Shown in pieces: positions 18,323-27,671 of a DNA stretch of 64,000 nucleotides (within the stretch, counting starts at the first letter, position 1; each line of letters begins with the position of its first letter). Under the pieces are notes generated by a model, which was not told the origin of the DNA, made no database searches, and worked only from the letters and a program-made list of their open reading frames with translations. Made by a program: the position numbers and the translations under genes. This DNA comes from Bacillota bacterium (GTDB taxonomy: Bacteria > Bacillota > Clostridia > TANB77 > CAG-465), in the NCBI GenBank assembly GCA_023460515.1, contig JAEWPS010000038.1, positions 248,001-312,000 of the forward strand, given 5' to 3'.

Positions 18323-19189
18323 TTATTTTAGCATTTCTTTTATTTTACTAATATTTTCTTTTGCTGCTCTATATCCAATAACAGCTGAATTATTTACTTT
18401 ACTAAAATCTAGTAATGATACATTATCTAATTTAATATTAATTGTTTGATCCGCTAAATCTAATTGCTCTTTATTTACTTCATGCCCCATTATGTCAAAC
18501 GTTTTCATTGTAACAGATACCACATTCATATCGTTTAATTTACTACATTTACTATCATCAAATGTAACTGCTAATACTTTTGTCGCACCCATTTGTTTCA
18601 ATACTTCAATTGGACAATTCATTCTAACTCCGCCATCTACTAAGTATTTTCCATCTAAATATTTAGGTTCAAAAACACCTGGAAAACTACTACTTGCTCT
18701 TACTATTTTAGACAAATCTCCTGTATAGTTATATGTAGGTATGTCATCAAATCTACATACTTTACTAAGTGGTTTACTTAAATAATATACAATTTCACCT
18801 GTATCGATATCTACAGTTGGAATAGCAAGTGGCATTTTAACTTCAGATATATCCGCTATATTTTTTTTCAAACAGTATTTTTTCAATACACTTTCTAAAT
18901 TATTACCTTTGACTATTCCTTTTAACTTTAATTTACCTGTAAAGGCTAGACCTATTATTTTAAGCGGTACCAGTTTATCGTAATCGGTGACGTTTTTACA
19001 GTAAGTTTTAAACATAAACAATATATTCATAGGAGTATAACCTATAGCATATAAAGCTGCTACTATACTACCACTACTACATCCAGATATGTAATCTACC
19101 GTAATTCCTTCTTCTTCTAAAGCTTGAAGAACACCAATATGAGCTGCTCCTTTTGCACCACCACCAGCCAAACTAAGCCCAATAGACAT
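18323..19189 (-). CDS. patatin-like phospholipase (RssA/YchK type), 288 aa
   Basis: A serine-aspartate dyad hydrolase. Visible are the oxyanion loop GGGAKG (residues 9-14), the nucleophile elbow GCSSGS (GXSXG, near residue 38), the ASSSFPGVFEP segment, and DGG carrying the catalytic Asp (near residue 187). Members are cytoplasmic or membrane-associated lipid acyl hydrolases of uncertain substrate. The ATG is preceded by AAGGAGG, which lies in the loop of a 10-bp hairpin. It follows the first yvcK paralogue on the same strand. Confidence 0.9.
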   Translation of the reverse strand: MSIGLSLAGGGAKGAAHIGVLQALEEEGITVDYISGCSSGSIVAALYAIGYTPMNILFMFKTYCKNVTDYDKLVPLKIIGLAFTGKLKLKGIVKGNNLESVLKKYCLKKNIADISEVKMPLAIPTVDIDTGEIVYYLSKPLSKVCRFDDIPTYNYTGDLSKIVRASSSFPGVFEPKYLDGKYLVDGGVRMNCPIEVLKQMGATKVLAVTFDDSKCSKLNDMNVVSVTMKTFDIMGHEVNKEQLDLADQTINIKLDNVSLLDFSKVNNSAVIGYRAAKENISKIKEMLK

Positions 19190-19191
19190 AA

Positions 19192-19218
19192 AAAATACAC
19201 CTCCTTCTGGTGTATTTT
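19192..19218 (-). promoter_or_regulatory. hairpin with the ribosome-binding site of the lipase gene in its loop
   Basis: A perfect 10-bp inverted repeat (19192-19201 / 19209-19218; AAAATACACC / GGTGTATTTT) with a 7-nt loop AGAAGGA on the minus strand. It is followed by TTTTTT and then the ATG. It looks like a terminator for the yvcK gene whose loop and stem carry the Shine-Dalgarno sequence of the next gene. Confidence 0.65.
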
Positions 19219-19239
19219 ATGTTTACTTTATATTTTTGG

Positions 19240-20476
19240 TTACTTACTCTTCTTTACCAGATTTATTATATCTTTAGATATTTTTTTATTATTATGAAGT
19301 ATTTTACCTGGCATTGTAAGTATGTAATCTGATGTTATAATTTTAGTGTTTACATTTTTAATTTTTTCTTTATCTATAATTACTGGTTTTGAATTTATTT
19401 GTTTAAATTCTTCGATCATCTCAGCAGTTATATCACTATCATTTGCAAAAACATAATCTAAAACGTTATTTCCTAAATACTTCTCCACTTCATTAACATG
19501 ATCAGATAAAGTATAATTGTCTGTTTCTCCGTTTTGAGTCATTATATTACAAATATATGCCTTAGGAGCCTTAGCATTCATTATTGTTTCAGATACATCT
19601 GTAACCAATAGATTACATAGTATACTACAATATAAACTTCCGTGGACCAAGTAAAATTATATCTGCCTCTTTAATACTTTCTAAAACATCAGGTGCTGGC
19701 CTTGCATTTTTTTCATTTAAATATATTCTTTTAATTCGTTTACCCTTACCTATCTTTGGTATTGAATCTTCACCACTTGCGTTAGTTCCATCATTAAATT
19801 CTGCACATAAAGTCATTTTATCTAATGTTATTGGGAGTACTGTTCCAACAACTGAAAATATATCTGATATTTTTTTTATTGCAGCCGGAAAACTACCCAT
19901 TATATCTGTCATTGCAACTAAAAACAAATTTCCTAAAGAATGATTATCTAGGTGTCCATCTTTAAACCTATATGTTAACAATCTTTCCATTGAACTTTCT
20001 GAAGTAGAAAGTGCAGTAATACATTGTCTTATATCTCCTGGTGCAAGAACATCAAATTCTTTTTTTAGTTTTCCTGTACTACTACCATCATCAAATGTAG
20101 TAACAATAGCAGTAATATTGGTCGTATATTCTTTTAGTCCTTTTAGTATATTTCCAAGACCACTTCCACCACCTATTATAACTACTCTAGGTCCTTTTTT
20201 AAGTATACTATCTTTTTTAATTCTTTTTTCTATTTCTTTAGATTTTTCTTCCTTACTTAAATGACTTACACCAATACTCATAGATTTTTTTCGAATTTTA
20301 TATGTACAAAACATTATAACTATAGATAAGATAGCATATAAGTAAATATTTATATTTTTGTCTGTGTATGTTTGCATACCTATTAATATGACTAGTATAA
20401 TAGAAATAATTTGAATAAATACATACCTTTTTATTCCTATACTTTGCATAAAATATCTTTTAACATTCTCTTTCAT
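19240..20476 (-). CDS. YvcK/CofD-like protein, paralogue 1, frame interrupted at a CGG codon
   Basis: YvcK proteins act in control of carbon flow and cell-wall synthesis and share the CofD fold. Two N-terminal membrane helices (about residues 17-60) are unusual additions. Then VVIIGGGSGLGNILKGLKEY, FDDGSSTGKL and APGDIRQC give the nucleotide-binding loops. The zero frame reads LLGP then CGG and stops at 19625. Skipping the C at 19642 gives LLGPGSLYCSILCNLLV and continues, through VCNIM/NGETDNYTLSDHV-like conserved motifs, to 19240 (411 aa in all). GPGSLY is nearly invariant in the family. RBS AGGAG. Confidence 0.88.
19640..19642 (-). other. CGG +1 frame-change site 2 (yvcK paralogue 1)
   Basis: In-frame CCA CGG AAG. 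Skipping C gives CCA GGA AGT TTA, restoring the conserved GPGSLY motif and the remaining 130 residues. Confidence 0.85.
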
Positions 20477-20493
20477 TATTTAAAAACTCCTAA

Positions 20494-20895
20494 TTAGATT
20501 ATATCTAAATTACCATTTAAAATAATTGGATTAAATCCTATTATCTCATCTTTTAAAATACCTTCAGGTATATCATTTATCATATATATTTTTTTACCTA
20601 ATCTAAAGGCATCATACATTTCTAAGAAAGTAGCTCCACCTACGTAATTTTCAAATCCGTTTTTATCATAATTTAATACTAAAACACCATCTACATTAGA
20701 TATAACTTCTTCACTATGTTTTATCATTTCAGATTTCCATTCTGCATGCTTATCTGTTCCTCTATAACTATTTTCAGTTTCTGGACAATCGTAACAATTA
20801 GGCAAAGTTATTTCATGGCCATTGTTCTCTAATTTTTCTTTTAATGTAGGTATTTTATCATAAAAAACTTTACTGCATATAACAAATATTTTCAT
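20494..20895 (-). CDS. nucleoside 2-deoxyribosyltransferase-fold protein, 133 aa
   Basis: A small Rossmann-like protein beginning MKIFVICSKVFYDKI. It has a VDGVLVLNYDKNGFENYVGGATFLEMYDAFRLG segment (seen in parts) resembling the ligand-binding half of nucleoside deoxyribosyltransferase/DUF4406-like proteins (D-x-V-L-V ... N-x-x-G-G-x-T-x-x-E). The biochemical activity is not established. It sits 4 bp after ruvC and 17 bp before yvcK paralogue 1, so is part of the murB-yvcK operon. Confidence 0.6.
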   Translation of the reverse strand: MKIFVICSKVFYDKIPTLKEKLENNGHEITLPNCYDCPETENSYRGTDKHAEWKSEMIKHSEEVISNVDGVLVLNYDKNGFENYVGGATFLEMYDAFRLGKKIYMINDIPEGILKDEIIGFNPIILNGNLDII

Positions 20896-20899
20896 ATTA

Positions 20900-21394
20900 C
20901 TACCCCTTACTTATTATATTATTCATTTTATAACTGTGTGTATGACATATCGCCATAGCAAGCGCATCTGTTGTATCATCTAATTTAGGCATAGTTTCTA
21001 AATTCAAAAAACTTTTGACCATACTCTTTATTTGAAGTTTATCTGCTCTTCCATATCCAACTAAAGCCTGTTTTATTTGAAGTGGTGTATATTCGCATAC
21101 ATCTATATTCAAATTTTCTAGAGTATTTAAAATTACGCCTCTTGCCTCAGCAACTTGAATTCCCGTTGTTATATTAGTATTAAAAAACAATTTCTCTACA
21201 GAAGCCACATCTATATTGTATTTACAACAAACAGATTGTAAATCTTTCTCTATTTTATTTAATCTTTTAGAAAATTTCATACCTGCGTCTGTTGTTATAC
21301 TACCATATTCAATTACTCTATATTTATTTTTACTATAATCTATTATTCCATAACCAATCCTACCAAAACCAGGATCTATTCCAAGTACAACCAT
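20900..21394 (-). CDS. ruvC: RuvC, Holliday junction resolvase, 164 aa
   Basis: Cuts Holliday junctions together with RuvAB. Catalytic residues are visible: D in LGIDPG (residue 6-7), E in SVEKLFF (near 67), and the acidic pair in LDDTTDALAMAICH (near 138-142). RGVILNTLE and GYGRADKLQ are also typical. Length is normal. The ATG has AAGGAGAG upstream. It is not next to ruvA/ruvB, but embedded between the debranching-like gene (12 bp before) and the deoxyribosyltransferase-like gene. Confidence 0.96.
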   Translation of the reverse strand: MVVLGIDPGFGRIGYGIIDYSKNKYRVIEYGSITTDAGMKFSKRLNKIEKDLQSVCCKYNIDVASVEKLFFNTNITTGIQVAEARGVILNTLENLNIDVCEYTPLQIKQALVGYGRADKLQIKSMVKSFLNLETMPKLDDTTDALAMAICHTHSYKMNNIISKG

Positions 21395-21405
21395 TTACTC
21401 TCCTT

Positions 21406-23178
21406 CTACGTTAACATATCATATAATCTAATCATTTCAGCCGTTGTAAGTAAATCAATAGAATTACTATCTATACTAATTCCCTTTTCATGATATACAC
21501 TCTTAACAGTATTTATACTATGTTTACTTATTTCAAGTAATAATTCCTTAACTAAGTTATATGATATTTTTTGTGATGCATATGTAACTCCATTTTGTCT
21601 TAAATTTGCCTTAACAAAATGTGCCATATATTTAGGATATATAACGCCTTTATAATTTGAGCTGTATTTAGAAACCTCTCTCAAACCGTAAGGTGTATAT
21701 AACTCTTTAAATATTGTATCTAATAATTTTATAGTTAAATCCCCTTCTAAAGATTGATATGATAAACTTAGCGAATATATCATCTCAGGAGAAGCATAGC
21801 CTTTTATATCATCTGTGCAATATTTTAACACTTTAAAATCATTATCCCAAAATTTAGATACAATCATTTCTTTTAATTCTTTAGATATTTCAAAATATGT
21901 ATTATCATCTAGCACATTTTCATATATTTTAAATGCATTGTATGTAAGAGTAATGACTTCAATATATTTTAAATATTCAGCTTTTTTATTTAACATATTA
22001 TATCTAATATTTAATATAGTATTTCTTAAAAAGTCTTTTATTGTTTCAGATAAACCTTGGTTTTTTTGAGCTATTTTATTTATTATTTCAATCATCCAAA
22101 GTTTCAACTTAATATATTCTATACACTCTATATCTGCTAGTTTGTCCATTCTGTTAGTATATGATATTATTTCTTCTAATTTATCTACTGCACTGCTTAA
22201 TTTATTTAACACAAGGTACTGTCCATCTATTGACTTTATCACATCACAAAGTTCAATAGATAATTTATCTATATCATTATGCTCAAAATTATATACAGAT
22301 TTTCTTATATTTAAGTATGATGGAATTGATGAAATCATATCTTCAAGTTCAAATGACTTTATTGCTAAAGTTAGTTTCTTTAGTTCTACATATTCCATTT
22401 TGATATTATCTTGAGTTTTTATTATTAAATTAGATAAAGGTTTATTTACATATTGTGCCATATCAAAATCTTTACATGAAATATATATTCTAAAAGAAAC
22501 TTCTGCACCCGGCTTTACTTTTATTTCAAATTCACCTGGTAAATATACATCTTCAACAAATAATTCTTTTGTAAGATTAGTATCTATGAATTCATGTTTT
22601 ATATTATTTAAGTAACTATCTATTTCACTAAAATTACCATAGTCTGATTTAATTATTATATTTTCATTATCCGTTACACTTAAATTAACTAATATACCAG
22701 ATTCTATAGTTCTTTTATTAAATTTAAGAATATTAGACTTTTTCATATTCATCATATCTCTATACGTTAAATATGGAACTACTTTAAATAAAGCTTTATG
22801 TTTAGTGTTATTTTGTATATTATATTCAATGCAAAGAATATCGGTTTCTGTTATAAAATTAATTTTTTTTGTATATTTTAAATCATCACATTCATATTGG
22901 TAATAGCTATTTTCTATATCCAACTCATCTAAATACATTTCAGAAGATAATTGTTTAGTTAAGGTATTAATTTCAGCTATATTATATGATTTAGGACCAA
23001 TTTCAATTTTTTCAACAATATCAGATACATATATTTTACTATTTTTTATATACATACCATTGTACGGTTTCTTAATATCTAGCATAGCTCCCATTGAAAG
23101 ATACGAAGTTTTGTTACTTGAAAGATATAAATTCATATTTCTAAATTGTTCTAAACTATTTATTCCTCTTTTGTACAT
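21406..23178 (-). CDS. divergent glycogen-debranching-enzyme-like protein, 590 aa
   Basis: The N-terminal half resembles the beta-rich N-terminal domain of bacterial glycogen debranching (amylo-alpha-1,6-glucosidase) proteins. It is Asn/Tyr-rich, with the opening SSNKTSYLSMGAMLDIKKPY and GMYI where relatives have the YHGLL-type motif. The C-terminal part looks like the alpha/alpha barrel: YTPYGLREVSKYSSNYKG then a degenerate GVIYPKYMAHFVKANLR, where catalytic members have G-T-V-W-P-W. Several expected catalytic residues cannot be recognised, so it may be a non-catalytic glycan-binding relative. It lies in the murB-yvcK operon. Confidence 0.55.
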   Translation of the reverse strand: MYKRGINSLEQFRNMNLYLSSNKTSYLSMGAMLDIKKPYNGMYIKNSKIYVSDIVEKIEIGPKSYNIAEINTLTKQLSSEMYLDELDIENSYYQYECDDLKYTKKINFITETDILCIEYNIQNNTKHKALFKVVPYLTYRDMMNMKKSNILKFNKRTIESGILVNLSVTDNENIIIKSDYGNFSEIDSYLNNIKHEFIDTNLTKELFVEDVYLPGEFEIKVKPGAEVSFRIYISCKDFDMAQYVNKPLSNLIIKTQDNIKMEYVELKKLTLAIKSFELEDMISSIPSYLNIRKSVYNFEHNDIDKLSIELCDVIKSIDGQYLVLNKLSSAVDKLEEIISYTNRMDKLADIECIEYIKLKLWMIEIINKIAQKNQGLSETIKDFLRNTILNIRYNMLNKKAEYLKYIEVITLTYNAFKIYENVLDDNTYFEISKELKEMIVSKFWDNDFKVLKYCTDDIKGYASPEMIYSLSLSYQSLEGDLTIKLLDTIFKELYTPYGLREVSKYSSNYKGVIYPKYMAHFVKANLRQNGVTYASQKISYNLVKELLLEISKHSINTVKSVYHEKGISIDSNSIDLLTTAEMIRLYDMLT

Positions 23179-23199
23179 TAATTATTACACCTCTTTTAA

Positions 23200-24654
23200 T
23201 TAACTTTCTTTTTTAATTTTAGATATTAATTTTTTCTCTTTCTTATTTATTTTATTTTCCTTAATGATATTTTTAAACATATCCTTAGAACTATTTATTA
23301 CTTCATTAGTTTTATTTTTCAAATCTGCATTCTTAGATTTCATATGCATTTCTTTTTTCATATGCTTTTTCTTTAAACTAACAATATTTAATTTTCCTAT
23401 TTTTTTAGTTTTAGATATAGACATTATAATTTCAGAAACTCTCTTACTATTATGTATTATACTACTTGGAGCAGTCATTACTAAATCTTCACTTATTACC
23501 GAAATAGCTCTATTTTGTATATTTTCTATATCTAACATAACTTGTGATGAATTACCCTGGTTAAAATCCTTAACCATTTCATTTGTTATCTCACCATTGT
23601 TAGCTATAACATAATCTATAACATGTTTTCCTAAATATCTTTCAACTTCATTAACATGTTTAGCCAGTGTAAACCCATCAGTTTCACCAGGTGAATTCAT
23701 TAAGTTACTTATAAATATTTTTTTTGCTTTTGAGTAAACAATAGCTTTAGAAATTTCGTTAAGTAATAGATTAGATATAACTGTTGTATATAATGCTCCT
23801 GGTCCAAGTACAATAACGTTTGCATGTTTTATTGCATCAATAACCTTTGGATTTGCTTTGCACGAACCATCTTTTAAAAATACTTGTTTTATATTACTTT
23901 TTATTTCACTTACTCTAGGTGATATATTATTTTTACCCACTACAATTTCACCATTTTCAAGACCAGCACAAAGACTTGTCTCTTCCATAGTTGTAGGTAA
24001 AATTTGTCCCTCAATTTTGAAAAATTCTGGAATCTTATCTAAAGCTTCTTGAAAACTTCCAGTTATTGTTATCATTGAAGAAATTATTAAACTTCCAACT
24101 GAATGAGATTTTCTAAGTCCAGACTCAACTCTATGGGTTAAAACTTTTTCTACCATACCTTCAGATATACTCATAGCGGCTATACATTTACGTATATCCC
24201 CTGGAGTTACCCTTGCATTTTTTGTATAGTCGTTATTAATTTCTTCACTTTCAGATACATCAATAACCGTTGTTATATTAGCAGTATATTCTTTTAAACT
24301 TTGAAGTATATTACTAAGTCCACTACCACCACCAATAATAACTACTCTTGGTCCTTTTTTTCTTGATGGATCTGAATATATCAATCTTCTAAGTTCAGTA
24401 TTCTTACTCTTTTTTGATATATTTTTAAGTGTCAAAGTAAGTATGTTTTTTTGTGCTATTAAAAATGAAAATACAATACCAAATAATGATAATGTTATTA
24501 AAGCTATATATGCAATAAGCATCTTTTTATTTAAATCATAAACATCTCTAAGTGTTATTACACAAAACACAAATACAGCTATTGATATTATTTGTATTAA
24601 TATATATCTCTTAACCCTTGTCCCAGGTCTAAGCCATTCTAAAATTTCTCTCAT
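23200..24654 (-). CDS. YvcK/CofD-like protein, paralogue 2, 484 aa
   Basis: Same architecture as paralogue 1: an N-terminal cytoplasmic stretch, two membrane helices (about residues 17-70), GPRVVIIGGGSGLSNIL, TPGDIRKC, GPGALYTTVISNLLL and PGETDGFTLAKHV. The DDG(G)SS(T)G loop that contacts ligand is replaced by a DVSESEE stretch, while GPGALY is intact and in one frame. A roughly 85-residue lysine-rich tail (KKKHMKKEMHMKSKN and beyond) is extra. Probably a diverged, possibly regulatory, copy. It starts 17 bp after murB, in the position where yvcK usually follows murB/rapZ. rapZ and whiA are absent from the neighbourhood. Confidence 0.85.
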   Translation of the reverse strand: MREILEWLRPGTRVKRYILIQIISIAVFVFCVITLRDVYDLNKKMLIAYIALITLSLFGIVFSFLIAQKNILTLTLKNISKKSKNTELRRLIYSDPSRKKGPRVVIIGGGSGLSNILQSLKEYTANITTVIDVSESEEINNDYTKNARVTPGDIRKCIAAMSISEGMVEKVLTHRVESGLRKSHSVGSLIISSMITITGSFQEALDKIPEFFKIEGQILPTTMEETSLCAGLENGEIVVGKNNISPRVSEIKSNIKQVFLKDGSCKANPKVIDAIKHANVIVLGPGALYTTVISNLLLNEISKAIVYSKAKKIFISNLMNSPGETDGFTLAKHVNEVERYLGKHVIDYVIANNGEITNEMVKDFNQGNSSQVMLDIENIQNRAISVISEDLVMTAPSSIIHNSKRVSEIIMSISKTKKIGKLNIVSLKKKHMKKEMHMKSKNADLKNKTNEVINSSKDMFKNIIKENKINKKEKKLISKIKKES

Positions 24655-24671
24655 AAATTATTAATTCTCCT

Positions 24672-25574
24672 TTAAAATCTACCTATAAATTCTACTTCTG
24701 TCTTTAGTTCTACATTAAATTTATCGTATACTGTCTTTTGTATATGCTTTATTAAATTCCTAAGATCCTCGCAAGTTGCATTTTCTTTATTTATTATGAA
24801 TCCTGTATGTTTTTCAGATACTTGAGCTCCACCTATAGAAAAACCTTTTAAATCCGAATCTTGAATTAACTTGCCTACGAAATATCCTTCTGGTCTTCTA
24901 AACACACTTCCCGCACTAGGATATTCTAATGGCTGTTTAGTTTTTCTAGACAAATTATTCTCTTTCATTTTTTTATCTATATCTTCAAAATTAGATTTAA
25001 CAAGTTTAAGTTTTACTTCTAGTATTATATAGCTTGGATTTTCTGCAAATATACTATGTCTATATGAATAGTGCATATCTTTGTTTTCTATTTCTTTTAA
25101 ATTTAAATCATTATCTAAATATTTACAACTAACGAAAACATCCTCGATTTGACCACCATATGCACCAGCATTCATTTTAACTCCACCAGCTATTGTTCCT
25201 GGTATACCACAAGCAAATTCAAACCCAGATAATGAATTTTGCTTAGCAATTACAGCAATCTTAGGCATACTAGTACCTGCAGTAGCAATAACATATTCTC
25301 CATCTATTAAGGCATTAGACATATTACAAGTTAATTTTATAACTATCCCCTCAATGCCTAGATCTGAAACTATAACATTACTTCCATTACCTAGAACTTT
25401 TACAGGTAATTTATTTTCTTTTGCATATTTTATAACATCTATAATTTCATCTATAGTATTTGGAAAAACCATTATATCTACTGGTCCTCCAACCTTCATT
25501 GTGGTATGTTTACTCATTGGTTCGTTATATTTTATTTTATCTTTTGAAATAACTTCTTCTAAACTTTTGCCCAT
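24672..25574 (-). CDS. murB: MurB, UDP-N-acetylenolpyruvoylglucosamine reductase, 300 aa
   Basis: A FAD-dependent reductase that completes UDP-MurNAc synthesis. Visible motifs are HTTMKVGGP, VLGNGSNVIVSD, FACGIPGTIAGGVKMNAGAYGG, YRHSIF, PSAGSVFRRP (active-site Ser) and the final Glu region LKTEVEFIG. This is the shorter Gram-positive (type II) form. RBS AAGGAGAG. It probably heads the operon murB - yvcK2 - debranching-like - ruvC - deoxyribosyltransferase-like - yvcK1, 44 bp downstream of ftsY. Confidence 0.97.
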   Translation of the reverse strand: MGKSLEEVISKDKIKYNEPMSKHTTMKVGGPVDIMVFPNTIDEIIDVIKYAKENKLPVKVLGNGSNVIVSDLGIEGIVIKLTCNMSNALIDGEYVIATAGTSMPKIAVIAKQNSLSGFEFACGIPGTIAGGVKMNAGAYGGQIEDVFVSCKYLDNDLNLKEIENKDMHYSYRHSIFAENPSYIILEVKLKLVKSNFEDIDKKMKENNLSRKTKQPLEYPSAGSVFRRPEGYFVGKLIQDSDLKGFSIGGAQVSEKHTGFIINKENATCEDLRNLIKHIQKTVYDKFNVELKTEVEFIGRF

Positions 25575-25618
25575 AAAACAAAACTCTCCTTCTATATTAT
25601 AAATATATTATTGTTTTT

Positions 25619-26518
25619 CTATATTATACTATCTACAAACTTTTTGCTATCAAAAACCTCAATATCATCAATTTGCTCTCCAACACCAATATATTTAACT
25701 GGAATACCTAATTCATCTACTATATTTATTACAATTCCACCTTTAGCAGTAGAATCTAACTTAGTAAGTATAATTCCATTTACACTTGTTCTTTCATAAA
25801 AATTTTTAACTTGAACAGTAGCATTTTGACCTGTTGTACTATCTACAACTATATATACATTAGTGCATATATCTGGTAAATTTTTATTTATTGTTCTCTT
25901 GATTTTTTCAAGTTCATCCATTAGATTCTTTTTATTATGAAGTCTACCTGCAGTATCACATATAAGAACATCAAAATCTGAAGAAGCAAATGTTTTAGTT
26001 GCATCGAAAACAACAGAAGCTGGATCTTGTCCATCTTTACCTAAACATATATTTACATCTGCTCTTTTAGCCCATATATCTATCTGTTCAATAGCCCCTG
26101 CTCTAAAAGTATCTGCTGCTGCAAGCAATACTCTCTTACCTTGTGATTTGTACATATTAGCAAGTTTTCCTATTGAAGTAGTTTTTCCTACACCATTTAC
26201 TCCTACTACTAATATAACTTGTTTTTCAAATTTATCTGTATCTTCAACCTTATTTTTATCTAATATTTGAACAATTTCATTTTTTAATATATTTTTAAAA
26301 TTTTCCTCTGATTTATCTTTTTCAGATTTCATCTTAATTCTTAAATTATCACATATTTTAACTGAAGTAGTCATACCAACATCAGATAAAATTAATATTT
26401 CTTCTATTTCATCAATTATTTCTTCTATATCCTTATTTTTATTAAAAACACTACTTAATTTACTATCTAGTGCCTCTTTAGTTTTCTTTAAATTTTCTTT
26501 AAGTTTTGAAAAAAACAT
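25619..26518 (-). CDS. ftsY: FtsY, signal recognition particle receptor GTPase, 299 aa
   Basis: Docks SRP-ribosome complexes at the membrane. The NG domain is complete: the G1 loop GVNGVGKTTSIGKL, ADTFRAGAIEQ, ASVVFDA (DPASV), DTAGRLHNKKNLMDEL, LTKLDSTAKGG, GVGEQIDDIEVFD. It lacks the long acidic A domain of some bacteria, as is normal for Bacillota. The ATG has GGAGG upstream. Usually linked to smc and rnc; neither is in this window. Here murB follows. Confidence 0.97.
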   Translation of the reverse strand: MFFSKLKENLKKTKEALDSKLSSVFNKNKDIEEIIDEIEEILILSDVGMTTSVKICDNLRIKMKSEKDKSEENFKNILKNEIVQILDKNKVEDTDKFEKQVILVVGVNGVGKTTSIGKLANMYKSQGKRVLLAAADTFRAGAIEQIDIWAKRADVNICLGKDGQDPASVVFDATKTFASSDFDVLICDTAGRLHNKKNLMDELEKIKRTINKNLPDICTNVYIVVDSTTGQNATVQVKNFYERTSVNGIILTKLDSTAKGGIVINIVDELGIPVKYIGVGEQIDDIEVFDSKKFVDSII

Positions 26519-26617
26519 CCCGATACCTCCACATATATTATAACATATTTTGATTTTTTTTCAAGTTATCTATTAAATTAATAAATATTTTAACTAAATA
26601 TACATTATAAATAAAAA

Positions 26618-26650
26618 TTAGTACCAATAGTATTTACACTTTGGTACTAA
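26618..26650 (-). terminator. intrinsic terminator of the 26665 gene
   Basis: A 10-bp inverted repeat TTAGTACCAA / TTGGTACTAA (26618-26627 / 26641-26650), then TTTTTATTT on the minus strand. Confidence 0.85.
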
Positions 26651-26664
26651 CATTTTATTTTATC

Positions 26665-27486
26665 TTATTTTACATCTTCTCTATTAAATGTATACGTTTT
26701 GTCATCTGACACTTTGAATACAACATCATTAATATAATTTATTTTACTAAACAGTTGTCCAGCATTTTCATTTAGTAACTTATCTGTATCATTTGACTCG
26801 AATAAATTTTGATATTCTTTTATTTTCTTTTCATCATTTGTACTTATATTACAATTTACAGATAATTTCAAATCATTAGAATCAAATACTCCACCTTCAA
26901 TATATACGCTAACGCCAAGGCTATTTAATGCTTCGCTGATCTCAACAGATTTAAGTTCATTTGTAGAAACATTACTTGCAATGTTAGTACTTGCATTATT
27001 ATATACTATAGTAGTAGGAAATAATAATAACCAAGGTGCAGTAGCAATAGCAACTATTAAAGACAACTTCTTTGCTTTTTTTCTTTCTAATCCAACTTTC
27101 TTAAATGAAATAGTATAATTAAATAAATATAATAATACCATAGAAATTATTATTGAAACTATTACTGTAGCTACAGATAAAATACTACTAAATGGATTCC
27201 ATACTATATTACTTTTAACTGCATTATATAGTGAATTATTATCAAAGTTTGCTAAAAATAATATACCACTAGCAATAACATTGCAAATAACACCAATTAT
27301 CCATACTTTTAATATTATTTTTTTGTATGTTTCGTATGCTTTATCTATTTTTAAATATTTAAGTCCTGCAATTAATACAATTGTATTTATAAGGAAATTA
27401 GCAGGAATTACTATAAGCCAAGTAAGTGGAATCGTAAAAATAAACCATATTGGAAACATTATATTGTATAATTTACCGTTTTTCAT
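26665..27486 (-). CDS. hypothetical multi-pass membrane protein, 273 aa
   Basis: Not recognised. There are about five membrane helices in the first 165 residues (FPIWFIFTIPLTWLIVIPA, VWIIGVICNVIASGILF, a third near 105-125, and one near 145-160). A roughly 100-residue C-terminal domain beginning NNASTNIASN is probably extracytoplasmic. GAGG precedes the ATG. It is monocistronic, followed by a terminator and divergent from lysC. Confidence 0.7.
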   Translation of the reverse strand: MKNGKLYNIMFPIWFIFTIPLTWLIVIPANFLINTIVLIAGLKYLKIDKAYETYKKIILKVWIIGVICNVIASGILFLANFDNNSLYNAVKSNIVWNPFSSILSVATVIVSIIISMVLLYLFNYTISFKKVGLERKKAKKLSLIVAIATAPWLLLFPTTIVYNNASTNIASNVSTNELKSVEISEALNSLGVSVYIEGGVFDSNDLKLSVNCNISTNDEKKIKEYQNLFESNDTDKLLNENAGQLFSKINYINDVVFKVSDDKTYTFNREDVK

Positions 27487-27671
27487 ATTTTATACCTCAC
27501 ATATTTTATTAATACATTTATTTTATATCATATTTATTTTTTTGTCAACATCTTTTTACATTTTATGTAATTATTTAATTATTATTTTACCCTATAAATT
27601 ATATATTAACAATTTTATAATCTTTTTCATAATATACTACATGTAGACGTATAAGGAGGATTATATAAATT

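Noticed and set aside
27487..27671. Lysine riboswitch before aspartokinase
   Set aside because: The 185-bp gap is nearly pure A/T without the conserved stems or a terminator; nothing supports a riboswitch.
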